Source: CAZDWZ01 sp964509425 (lineage in GTDB: Bacteria; Bdellovibrionota_C; UBA2361; SZUA-149; CAZDWZ01). Taken from it: DNA of 64,000 bases. Numbering within the stretch: position 1 is the first letter of the stretch; each line of letters opens with the position of its first letter. Positions 25,465-33,101 of the stretch are shown piece after piece. The notes beneath the pieces were generated by a model. The model saw only the letters and a program-made list of their open reading frames with translations, searched no databases and was not told where the DNA came from. A program made the translations under genes and the position numbers. The stretch covers positions 70,693 to 134,692 of the forward strand of contig CAZDWZ010000014.1 of the NCBI GenBank assembly GCA_964509425.1. Reading direction: 5' to 3'.

Positions 25465-27150
25465 CTACTCCAGCCGGACGTCGCAGACCGATGCGCCGGC
25501 AGGCACCATCGGAAATACGTTTTGTTCTTTTTCAACGCAGATTTCGAGGAGAAAAGGACCCTTCGTGTGCAGCATCCGATGAATTGCCGACTCGAGGTCT
25601 TTTCGCTCTGAGACCCGCTCACCGGGGATGTCGAACGCGTTTGCAAGCTTAATGAAGTCAGGGTTCTTCAAATCGACGAAGGAATATCGATTATCGAAGA
25701 ATAATTCCTGCCACTGTCGGACCATACCCAAGAAATTATTATTGAGGATGATAACCTTAACGCCGAGACTTTCCTGTGAGATGGTTCCAAGTTCCTGGAG
25801 AGTCATTTGAAATCCGCCGTCTCCGATCACGGCCACAACTTCCCGATTTGGCTGTCCAAGCTTCGCTCCAATCGCCGCGGGGAGCGCAAATCCCATCGTG
25901 CCGAGACCGCCTGATGTGATGTAGCTGTCCGTCGCTTGAAATCGATAGTATCGGGCGGCCATCATTTGATGTTGCCCCACATCTGCGACGATGATCGCCT
26001 TCCCCTCGGTTTGCTCGGAGAGCACTCGGATTGCCTCGCCCATTTTGATCTCTGCGGTCGTGGGGAAGAGCTCAGAACGGATTACTTTGTCGTGTTCCTC
26101 TTTGTCGCAACGGCGGAACTCGCCGAGCCACTCCGGGTGTTTGCGCGATTCGACGAGCGGAAGCATGGCTTGAAGCGCACATTTTGCATCCGCTACGATG
26201 GGCACTTCAGGCTTGATGTTTTTGCCGACCTCGGCCGCGTCGATGTCAATGTGGATGACCCTCGCTTTCGGGGCATATCCGGCAAGATCGCCCGTGACGC
26301 GGTCGTCGAAACGCATCCCGATAGCGATGATGACGTCTGCTTGATTGGTGAGCACGTTCGGACCGTAGTTGCCGTGCATGCCGAGCATACCCACATACAA
26401 TGGGTGGCCGGTCGGGAACGCGGAGAGTCCGAGAAGGGTGCTCGCGACTGGAATGTCTGCTTTCTCTACGAGATCCAGAACTTCCTTCTGCGCCTGTGAG
26501 ATCAGAACGCCGTGTCCGATAAGCGCAAAGGGTCGTTCCGCGGTGTTAATCAGCTCCGCCGCGCGAGCGAGCTGTTTATTTGAGGCCTGAAGAGTGGGGG
26601 AAGCAAACGGCTTTAAAGGTGCTGTCTGTTCCACATACTCCATCATCTCGACTTGGGCGTTTTTCGTAATATCGATGAGCACGGGACCAGGTCGGCCCGT
26701 CCGGGCAATTGCGAATGCTTTCGCGAAAATAGCCGGGATCTCTTCGGCTCTGGTGATTTGATAATTCCACTTCGTGATCGGAATTGTCACGCTGATGATA
26801 TCAGTCTCTTGAAAGGCATCAGTCCCGAGAAATCTCGCACCGACCTGGCCGGTGATGCAAACCATCGGAATTGAGTCGAGCATGGCATCGGCGATTCCGG
26901 TCACGAGATTCGTCGCCCCGGGCCCTGAGGTGACGATGCAGACGCCTACCTTTCCGGTTGCGCGCGCATAACCCTCGGCCGCATGGGATGCGCCCTGTTC
27001 ATGTCGAACCAGAACGTGCCGGAGCTCCTGTTGGTAGTGAAATAAAGCGTCATAAGCGGGCATGATCGCGCCGCCCGGATAGCCGAAAATGAGGTCCACC
27101 CCTTCCTTGAGGAGTGACTTCATGATGGCTTCGCCGCCGGTAATTTTCAT
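25465..27150 (-). CDS. ilvB: acetolactate synthase large catalytic subunit
   Basis: TPP enzyme joining two pyruvates, or pyruvate and 2-oxobutyrate, to start valine/leucine and isoleucine synthesis. The N-terminal TPP-pyrimidine domain has FGYPGGAIMPAYDAL, RHEQGASHAAEGYARATGKVG and TSGPGATNLVTG; the central FAD/NAD fold has VLTNQADVIIAIGMRFDDRVTGD; the C-terminal TPP motif is GDGGFQMTLQEL...NN. I use the ATG at 27150 because GAGG lies 6 bases ahead; a TTG at 27162 would add four residues. This is the first enzyme gene of the operon, behind the leader peptide and attenuator. Confidence 0.96.
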   Translation of the reverse strand: MKITGGEAIMKSLLKEGVDLIFGYPGGAIMPAYDALFHYQQELRHVLVRHEQGASHAAEGYARATGKVGVCIVTSGPGATNLVTGIADAMLDSIPMVCITGQVGARFLGTDAFQETDIISVTIPITKWNYQITRAEEIPAIFAKAFAIARTGRPGPVLIDITKNAQVEMMEYVEQTAPLKPFASPTLQASNKQLARAAELINTAERPFALIGHGVLISQAQKEVLDLVEKADIPVASTLLGLSAFPTGHPLYVGMLGMHGNYGPNVLTNQADVIIAIGMRFDDRVTGDLAGYAPKARVIHIDIDAAEVGKNIKPEVPIVADAKCALQAMLPLVESRKHPEWLGEFRRCDKEEHDKVIRSELFPTTAEIKMGEAIRVLSEQTEGKAIIVADVGQHQMMAARYYRFQATDSYITSGGLGTMGFALPAAIGAKLGQPNREVVAVIGDGGFQMTLQELGTISQESLGVKVIILNNNFLGMVRQWQELFFDNRYSFVDLKNPDFIKLANAFDIPGERVSERKDLESAIHRMLHTKGPFLLEICVEKEQNVFPMVPAGASVCDVRLE

Positions 27151-27278
27151 ACGTTGCCTCAAAAGTATTTGTTTTAACCGGCATCAGCTTCCGGTTGGTG
27201 TCGACCACAAACCGAATTCGCAATCCCAACTGCTGAAACGCCCCCAAATTTGCCTCCGGAACAGGTGCCGGAAAACAA

Positions 27279-27343
27279 AAAGGCCCGCGCTAGGGGTTAC
27301 CTAGCGCGGGCCTTTCGGCAGGGTGTGTCTAAGCACGCGCTAG
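27279..27343 (-). promoter_or_regulatory. transcription attenuator (terminator and antiterminator) of the ilv-leu operon
   Basis: On the minus strand a perfect 16-bp stem (27300-27315 with 27279-27294, loop UAACC) is followed by UUUUUGUUUU, a strong intrinsic terminator between the leader peptide and ilvB. The 5' arm includes CGCGCTAG, which is exactly complementary to CTAGCGCG at 27336-27343, two bases after the leader stop codon. Pairing of these eight bases would block the terminator. A ribosome at the stop codon would cover 27336-27343 and allow termination; a ribosome held at the upstream Val/Ile/Leu codons would leave it free and allow read-through. The two alternative pairings are seen; the mechanism follows the classical E. 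coli ilv and leu models. Confidence 0.85.
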
Positions 27344-27345
27344 CT

Positions 27346-27405
27346 CTAGGTCACGAGGACCACGCTAATAATCACGACGCTTAGGACTACTTGGAACTGA
27401 TGCAT
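27346..27405 (-). CDS. ilvL: ilv operon leader peptide
   Basis: A 19-codon reading frame, MHQFQVVLSVVIISVVLVT, ends with TAG 30 bases before the attenuator stem. Eleven of its 19 residues are Val (7), Leu (2) or Ile (2), arranged as VVL, VVII and VVLV blocks. That composition is diagnostic of a branched-chain amino acid leader peptide. There is no Shine-Dalgarno sequence; the predicted -10 box ends only 10 bases ahead of the ATG, so the message may start at or a few bases before the ATG and be translated leaderless. A longer in-frame upstream extension exists but lies beyond the promoter and is unlikely to be used. Confidence 0.85.
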   Translation of the reverse strand: MHQFQVVLSVVIISVVLVT

Positions 27406-27415
27406 AAGGGCGCAG

Positions 27416-27444
27416 AGAGTAAGTGATTTCTTAAAATACGTCAA
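27416..27444 (-). promoter_or_regulatory. promoter of the ilv-leu operon
   Basis: Minus strand: TTGACG (27439-27444, five of six consensus bases), a 17-base spacer, and TACTCT (27416-27421, four of six). The expected start point is about 27407-27410, which gives a 5' leader of about one to four bases before the leader peptide ATG at 27405. Confidence 0.65.
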
Positions 27445-27587
27445 GAGGATGAGAAATGAGGTAGCGGGGTATTTAGGCGGAGGTGGAGGCGAAGTCGGCG
27501 AGGGCGGCATCGCTTGACGAGGGGAAAAGCGGCGAGGCCGGGGAAGCGCCAAGCCTTCCCCGGATTGTCCGCCTCTCGAACCTATTC

Positions 27588-28235
27588 TCACCTCAGAGTG
27601 ATCCTGGCCAGCAAGACGGTCCCCGAGCCGTCGAAAACCGCCTCCGGGAGAGATTCTCCCGGAGATCGTTCAAAAATTACCGCGTCATTTTTTTCGAGCG
27701 CTATCGATCCACCTCCGGACGCGAAAGTTGCCGTGCCCTCTGCAACAACGAACACATCCAGGAGTCGCTCCGTGCTCGACTGATCGGCACGAAGGCTTGA
27801 AGCGGGCGCGGGAAGTCGAAGCACGAAGGGTAACTTCTCAATCTCGATCTCGGATGTCTCTACCGTTGAATCAAAAATCAGATTGAATGCGCACGCGGTA
27901 TCGGAGATGAGGCGGCAAGTTGTTTTCGCGTCACCGGCGAAGCAACATTGCGGAAATCGCCCAGTGAGCGGAATTTCGACCGACTCCACTGTGAGCAGGG
28001 TCTCTCCTTCAGTCACGAGATGTCGCCGCGTCAATCCTTCGAAGCGGCTGAATAAAGATTCGCGCCGAGTGATGGTTGCGATGGAGATTCGAAGCCGGAA
28101 CACCGTCGTGTCTGGCTTGGATATATTGGAGAAGACTTTTTGAGGCGGGATGATCAAAATGTCGCCGAAAAGTCCGGCTCCGTTTCCCCAATCTTGCTGC
28201 TCACGTTTCGCGGCGAATGAGAGTGTAACGAACAT
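27588..28235 (-). CDS. HutD/Ves-family cupin protein
   Basis: A 215-residue bicupin of the HutD/Ves family. Seen: FRLRISIATITRRESLFSRFEGLTRRHLVTEGETL (about 46-80), the family's characteristic opening, then RFPQCCFAGDAKTTCRLISDTACAFNLIF and a second cupin half ending in GEGTATF-like turns and NDAVIFERSPGE. HutD is usually found in histidine-utilisation clusters, where its role is not settled (possibly a governor that binds urocanate or formylglutamate). No hut genes are nearby. It is upstream of the ilv promoter on the same strand. Confidence 0.85.
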   Translation of the reverse strand: MFVTLSFAAKREQQDWGNGAGLFGDILIIPPQKVFSNISKPDTTVFRLRISIATITRRESLFSRFEGLTRRHLVTEGETLLTVESVEIPLTGRFPQCCFAGDAKTTCRLISDTACAFNLIFDSTVETSEIEIEKLPFVLRLPAPASSLRADQSSTERLLDVFVVAEGTATFASGGGSIALEKNDAVIFERSPGESLPEAVFDGSGTVLLARITLR

Positions 28236-28779
28236 GGGAGATTTCCTTCCGTCTGTCGCGAGGGTTCAGGATTCCGAAGAGAGAAAAACATTTTGGCTAT
28301 TAAAAACCAAGCAAAGCGATCAGCCCTCATCGGGTGCTCTCCCGAAGAAGTTGATTGAAACGAATCTACCCAGATATGTCCTAGCGCGGGTGCGCGGAGC
28401 GATTCGAACCTTCGTAACCGGGAACGGTTAGAAATTGATTAGGGCATGCGGCAGTTCTTGAAAATCGGCTGACACAGAGATAGCAACGTCTTCGTTCTCT
28501 CGCTTTTTTTCGTTGCTCGATAACGGTAGATGATTTGCAAGACCTCCATTTGAATCGCCGCCTCGCGGCCCTTCTTCATGGAGACGGAAGCACTCGGTTT
28601 TGAGCACGCTCGTTACATGAAGCTCCTTCCTCTCCATTGCATGTTCGATTGAATTAGATTCGAAGAACGCCTGCTTCGAGTCCAATCGAATGTCACAGCG
28701 ATTGTGTCTCCCGCAATTTGTTCCGGCTTTCAAAACTCCATCCACAAGCCCTGGAAATATCCAGAGAGGGGGATCTTGA
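28236..28779. other. intergenic region without a supported gene
   Basis: In this 544-base stretch I see no gene with a ribosome binding site or recognisable motif. At 28402-28421 the minus strand reads AAGGTTCGAATCGCTCCGCG, which resembles the 3' end of a tRNA, but no matching arms are present. The right side supplies the ribosome binding site (GAGGGGGA) of the M20 peptidase gene. The G+C content rises sharply at about 28780. Confidence 0.3.
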
Positions 28780-29952
28780 ATGATCTCGATCATCGATGTT
28801 GATGATATTGTCGACTGCCTGCAGGAGTTGATCGCGATCCAGAGTGTCAACCCGAAACAGGAGAAAGGCGGAAAAGGTGAAGAGGCGATCACCCGCCACC
28901 TGCGTCGGAGGCTGCGGCAGTTGGACTTCGGACCAGTCTTCGACGAGCAGGTTGGTCCGGGCCGATACAATATCTACGCACGAATCAATGCCGGCGATAC
29001 GCCGTCGGACACCATAGATGTCTTCGACGCTCACGTCGACACCGTTGCCGCAGGCGACTGGCCGGAGGCGTTTCAGGGAGAAGTTCGAGACGGCCGCGTC
29101 TACGGACGCGGAGCGGTCGATGTGAAGTGCAACTGGGCGATCTGGCTCTCGCTGCTCGCCGCGATGAAGGCAAATGGATTGCGGCCTTCGCACGACATCC
29201 TGTTGGTCGGTACGGTCGACGAAGAAGTGGATCTGCTTGGTGCCATGGCGTTTCTCGAATGGATTCGGAAGTCGGGACTCAAGGTCCGCCGTCTGGTCGT
29301 TGCAGAACCGACCGGCCTCAGGCCGGCGATTGGACACCGCGGGGTCTACCGGGCGGAGGTTCAGGTCCCGGGACGCGAAGCGCACACGGCCTTTCCCGAA
29401 CTCGGAAACAATCCGATCGTCAGAGGGGCGCGGTGCATCTTGGCGCTGGACGCTCTCGACAGGCGGTACAGGTCGGCAGCGGTGAGCAGCCCCTTGGGCC
29501 GCTCCATCGTGACTATGCCGAAGGGCTCAGGCGGTGTTTCCACGAACATGCTCCCGGATCGGTTCAAGATCGTCATCAGCGCTCGGGTCGGCGGCGACCG
29601 GAGCGTCGAACAGCTTCGCCACGACATCGCTCAAGCCGTAGCAGCGGGCGCGGCAGAGGACGCCGAGCCGGGACTGGAGGTAACGATCGAGGAACAGGCG
29701 GCATACCCTCCGGTGCTCGGCGACATGGAGGGTGAGTTGGTCAAGTGGATGAAGAGAGAATTTGGTGTCGACCCCACGGTGCTCAGCTTCGGGACGAATC
29801 TCTTCGTTTACGGAAACGAGGTAACGCCGAATCTGATGGTCTTTGGACCGGGGGATATCAGTGTCGCGCACACGGACCAGGAGCATGTGTCCATTTCTGA
29901 CCTAAAGTCCGCGGCCGAGATGACCGCCAAGCTTTGGGGCGTGCCGGCATAA
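28780..29952 (+). CDS. M20-family metallopeptidase / deacetylase
   Basis: A 390-residue di-zinc hydrolase of the M20 (ArgE/DapE/CPG2) family. Metal and catalytic residues are visible: His and Asp in VFDAHVDTV, the bridging Asp in VYGRGAVDVKCN, the Glu-Glu pair in VDEEVD, the Glu of VVAEPTG and the distal His in VAHTDQEHV. The lid (dimerisation) domain follows IGHRGVYRAEVQVPGREAHTAFPELG. The substrate cannot be assigned; acyl-amino acids or succinyl-diaminopimelate are typical. Its base composition stands out: 41 of the 60 bases at 29041-29100 are G or C, against 30 of 60 at 26041-26100 in ilvB. This suggests a different origin. A good ribosome binding site supports the ATG. Confidence 0.9.
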   Translation: MISIIDVDDIVDCLQELIAIQSVNPKQEKGGKGEEAITRHLRRRLRQLDFGPVFDEQVGPGRYNIYARINAGDTPSDTIDVFDAHVDTVAAGDWPEAFQGEVRDGRVYGRGAVDVKCNWAIWLSLLAAMKANGLRPSHDILLVGTVDEEVDLLGAMAFLEWIRKSGLKVRRLVVAEPTGLRPAIGHRGVYRAEVQVPGREAHTAFPELGNNPIVRGARCILALDALDRRYRSAAVSSPLGRSIVTMPKGSGGVSTNMLPDRFKIVISARVGGDRSVEQLRHDIAQAVAAGAAEDAEPGLEVTIEEQAAYPPVLGDMEGELVKWMKREFGVDPTVLSFGTNLFVYGNEVTPNLMVFGPGDISVAHTDQEHVSISDLKSAAEMTAKLWGVPA

Positions 29953-30057
29953 GAATGGGTTTAGAGAAAGGAGGTGACCGGCCGGAGTGAGAAGCGCGGC
30001 CGGACCCACCGGCGTGCTTCTGACTCCAGCAATCCGACTTTGGTAGAGACGCTTCCT

Positions 30058-31398
30058 CTAACCGCCGAACGCAATTCGTCGTTCCGCCAAAGTTTCGTTC
30101 TCGTTTTCATTCGAAAGGGGAGTGAGGGGGTGGGAAGAGAGGGAAATTGAGAATACGCTGCCCCGCCCGATGTCGCTGGTCACTTCAATGCTTCCGTCGT
30201 GGGCGGAAATTATATGTTTTACGATCGCCAATCCTAAACCGGAACCGCCCTCTTCTCGGCTTCGGCCAGTATCTACTCGATAGAACCGTTCAAACAACCT
30301 CGGAAGATGTTCTTTTGCAATCCCGATTCCCGTGTCTTCAACGGACAGGATGACACGATCCTCCTGCACATCTGAGGTCAACGTCACCGACGCACCAGAG
30401 TTGCTGTACTTGATGGAATTGCTGACGAGATTCAGAAGTGCCTGTTCGAGAAGAAGGCGATGAGCTGTGACCGTCAGGGTTGGTGAAGCTTTTACACTGA
30501 GCGTGATATTTTTCGCGGACGCCTTCGAATGCAGAAGATTCGCCACGCAAGAGAATATCTCATCGACAAGAACCGGACTGCGTTCAAGTTCGTATCCTTG
30601 TCCGGCTTCTTCTATCTGCGCAATAAGCAGGAGATCGTTAACGATGAGTTGCAGCCGTTCTGCCTGAAAGAAGACAATTTCCAAAAAATGGCGGCTCACC
30701 GAGGGATCTTCGCAGGCGCCATCCAGCAGAGTCTCGACGAATCCGAGAATTGACGTGATTGGCGTGCGAAGCTCGTGTGAGACATTTGCGACAAATTCTT
30801 TTCGAATGCTCTCAAGATGTCGAATTTGAGTGACGTCGTTTAGAATCAACATCACTTCGGAGATCGTGGTATTTGAGTGATACAGAGGGATCGCTTGAAC
30901 TTGCAGATGTTTCGTCTCGTCACCCTCCCAGCTCGTCTCGATTGTGAAGCCATAGCCGCTTTCAATCACTCGAAGAATCATGGAAATGAGTTGCCGTCCG
31001 CGGCCGATTGCTTCAAGCGCATCGCCTCGGAACTCGTTAGGCTCGACCTCCAGGATTTTCGCTGCGGCCGAGTTGATGGAGATGACTTTTAAGGCGGGAG
31101 TGACGAATAACACCCCCTCCTTCAAATACGAGAAGGACGAGTATGCCTTCAGCTCGCGCGCACTTTGCTTCATTTCGTTTTCAACCAACGTCCGGCGTAA
31201 CCGCTCAATCTCGTCACTGAGTGTGTCAAAAAGCGGGTGCTCCGCTGAATCGATTACTCGGCTCCTCGGAGATTCAATTGCCAAAGTGATACATTTTTCG
31301 AGACGCTCAACCGCTCGAATAGCGCGACGCTTTGACACGAGAGAGGAAGTAGCATGCGCCAAAAATGCCAAACAAATAAGGAAAATCGCGGTGATCAT
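30058..31398 (-). CDS. PhoR-like sensor histidine kinase, orphan
   Basis: A 446-residue membrane sensor. One N-terminal transmembrane helix (about 2-18) leads to a helical region, a PAS domain (about 88-190, YLKEGVLFVTPALKVISINSAA), the HisKA motif with phospho-accepting H208 in FVANVSHELRTPITSILGF, and an HATPase domain with N box (LLNLVSNSIKYS), SVEDTGIGI, LFERFYRVDTGR and EEGGSGLGLAIVKHI. All kinase boxes are intact. The plan matches PhoR, but no phoB or other response regulator gene lies next to it; both neighbours are unrelated. The partner must be elsewhere. Confidence 0.92.
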   Translation of the reverse strand: MITAIFLICLAFLAHATSSLVSKRRAIRAVERLEKCITLAIESPRSRVIDSAEHPLFDTLSDEIERLRRTLVENEMKQSARELKAYSSFSYLKEGVLFVTPALKVISINSAAAKILEVEPNEFRGDALEAIGRGRQLISMILRVIESGYGFTIETSWEGDETKHLQVQAIPLYHSNTTISEVMLILNDVTQIRHLESIRKEFVANVSHELRTPITSILGFVETLLDGACEDPSVSRHFLEIVFFQAERLQLIVNDLLLIAQIEEAGQGYELERSPVLVDEIFSCVANLLHSKASAKNITLSVKASPTLTVTAHRLLLEQALLNLVSNSIKYSNSGASVTLTSDVQEDRVILSVEDTGIGIAKEHLPRLFERFYRVDTGRSREEGGSGLGLAIVKHIISAHDGSIEVTSDIGRGSVFSISLSSHPLTPLSNENENETLAERRIAFGG

Positions 31399-31631
31399 CG
31401 AATGCCAGACTCTCTTTCTGTTGTCTCTTCATCGAGACGAAAATTCGTGCTTCGAGAACCCATCGGATGCTTTGCCTTTTCGCGACGGACTGATGGTTTC
31501 TCGAATCCAGGGGCAGAGCTTGAGCACCGCCCCCAGGATTACATCCGTTCATCGGAACCTCTTGGTGCTTCCTTAGGAATTCGCCCGTGCCGGCGGCTCG
31601 ACCTCGAACCGAGAACAAGGGTGACGAAGCA

Positions 31632-32591
31632 CTAGTTTCTCTTTCTCTTCTTCTTCTTTTTCTTCTTTCGTCGTGCTGGCTCCTTTTCCTCTGGGGTTGC
31701 GGGTGTCGCCTCCGCTTTTCTCGGCTTCGAATCGGTGGGCAGGGTCGGCGCGTCCGGATCCGGCAGATTGATCGGGAGTTTCAACGCCCTGGGGTCTTCC
31801 CAAGGAGCATCCTCACCGCGAAACAAGTGGCCGGCGATTTCGTGCAGGAAGATGGAGAGAGGCCCGCTGCAGAAGTTTTGCACCCCGTTGAACTGCTTCC
31901 GCTCGTCGCGTTCACGCTGCTCCTCGTGAGGCAAGTCGATCGGGTACCGGCTTGCGATCAGGAATCGACCTTGGTCGACAAGGGGCGGTGGATCGATGCG
32001 GTGAGCGACCCACTCCATCTCAGAGCAGTTAAGCTCGCTCTCGCCGTCACGAAACCGTCGATTCATCTCCATCATCCGAGCGACGGCTTTCTTGCCTTCG
32101 AACAGCGGTTGCGGCCACGCAAGGATTGCACGTCCGTCCCTCGTTCTCGGAATGCCGGTGGGGTGGAGATTGACCGCGTTCCCATCTACGGCCTCAATCA
32201 CCTCCGCCCGGAAGATGCCCCGGAACGTGCACGAGAGGATGAACTGCGCGCGCGTTTCCTTGATGAGCGCGAGCAGCTCTTCGTTGAATTTCTTGCCCGG
32301 GTAGAGATTCAGCCTTCTCAGCGGCAGTCGGTGATTCGCAGCGAGCTCGGGGACGAGGTTGATCCGCCAATCACTCTCGTCGTACTCCCAGAGAGACCCG
32401 GCCGCGTTTGCCTGGTCCTTGCGGTCCGGCACGACAGCGACGACATCGCAGTACTTGAAGCAGTTGTTCCACGGCGAGACGAATGCACCGCCCGCCGCCG
32501 CACCCGCGTGGTGCCCGATGCACAGGATCGTCCTCTTCAGTTCGTCGATGGGCAGCCGTTCGACGGGCTGACGGAGAATGGTGGGTAACAA
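31632..32591 (-). CDS. formyltransferase-like protein with poly-lysine tail
   Basis: A 319-residue protein with the fold of methionyl-tRNA/GAR formyltransferases. Evidence: Rossmann start RTILCIGHHAGAAAGGAF, the catalytic Asn and His in GNAVNLHPTGIPRTRDG, and the third catalytic residue as Asp in PPLVDQGRFLIASRYPI. The formyl-acceptor is unknown; sugar-nucleotide formyltransferases or carbamoyl-type relatives are possible. Residues about 280-319 form a Pro/Glu/Lys tail ending RRKKKKKKKRKRN, unusual for the fold and likely to bind nucleic acid or membrane. TTG at 32591 is the start, with GAAGGAGG eight bases ahead. The gene is G+C rich (37 of 60 bases at 32161-32220). Confidence 0.72.
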   Translation of the reverse strand: MLPTILRQPVERLPIDELKRTILCIGHHAGAAAGGAFVSPWNNCFKYCDVVAVVPDRKDQANAAGSLWEYDESDWRINLVPELAANHRLPLRRLNLYPGKKFNEELLALIKETRAQFILSCTFRGIFRAEVIEAVDGNAVNLHPTGIPRTRDGRAILAWPQPLFEGKKAVARMMEMNRRFRDGESELNCSEMEWVAHRIDPPPLVDQGRFLIASRYPIDLPHEEQRERDERKQFNGVQNFCSGPLSIFLHEIAGHLFRGEDAPWEDPRALKLPINLPDPDAPTLPTDSKPRKAEATPATPEEKEPARRKKKKKKKRKRN

Positions 32592-33101
32592 CGTGCAGCC
32601 TCCTTCCGCTGGTGCTGTTCATGGTGGTTTGTATTTTTGAAGACGGCTTCCGGACCTGGGGGTCGGGACTATCTAGGGCGATTCTCAAAAGGCTTGTACT
32701 TTTGAGAATCGCTCTAGAAGGAGCCCCGGAGGGGCGACCGGCAAGCACAGAGCGGTTTTCGTTAGAGAAACGAGCCGCGAAGCCGAAGGCTTCTCAATGT
32801 TCACTCGGACAAAGCTTTCGAGAACCGCTCTCAGAATCGCGAAGCGGACGGCGAATGTGCCAGCGGCATCCGCGATGGAGCGTTCGTGATCGCCTGACTA
32901 TCCCGTGTGAACAGGACGGTCTTAATTAACCTTTAGCGCATCCAATGGTATTCCTCGGTGCATGCAAAAAACAAACTGCATCCGCTCGAGAAACAACAAG
33001 TTTCTTCTACCCAATGTTTTTTGGAGAATGACGAATTCTCCTCTTTTCGCTTTGCACGAGCGCGCGGCGTCCGTCAGTTGCCGGCGAAAGTTCCCTGGGC
33101 T
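32592..33101. repeat. intergenic region with nested inverted repeats
   Basis: No gene is supported in these 510 bases. Two hairpins are evident: 32673-32691 with 32699-32717 (19 bp, one mismatch, containing GCGATTCTCAAAAG), and AGAGCGGTTTTCG at 32749-32761 with its near-complement at 32819-32831. The shared core GAGCGGTTCTC also occurs at 2714-2724 and 15480-15490, so this is a dispersed repeat. The right third is A+T rich and lies beyond the stop of the degenerate kinase gene. Confidence 0.6.

Noticed and set aside
27406..27591. N-terminal extension of the ilv leader frame (62 more codons)
   Set aside because: It lies upstream of the predicted promoter, is Pro/Ser/Arg-rich low complexity and overlaps the end of the HutD gene. 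The 19-codon peptide alone explains the signal.
28402..28421. tRNA 3'-end-like sequence on the minus strand (GGTTCGAATC followed by GCTCCGCG)
   Set aside because: No T-stem pairing, no matching acceptor strand about 70 bases upstream, and no anticodon arm. At most a decayed remnant; chance is as likely.
28428..28970. 180-codon open frame on the minus strand
   Set aside because: Its first third is antisense to the well-supported M20 peptidase gene, and no start with a ribosome binding site exists in the remainder.
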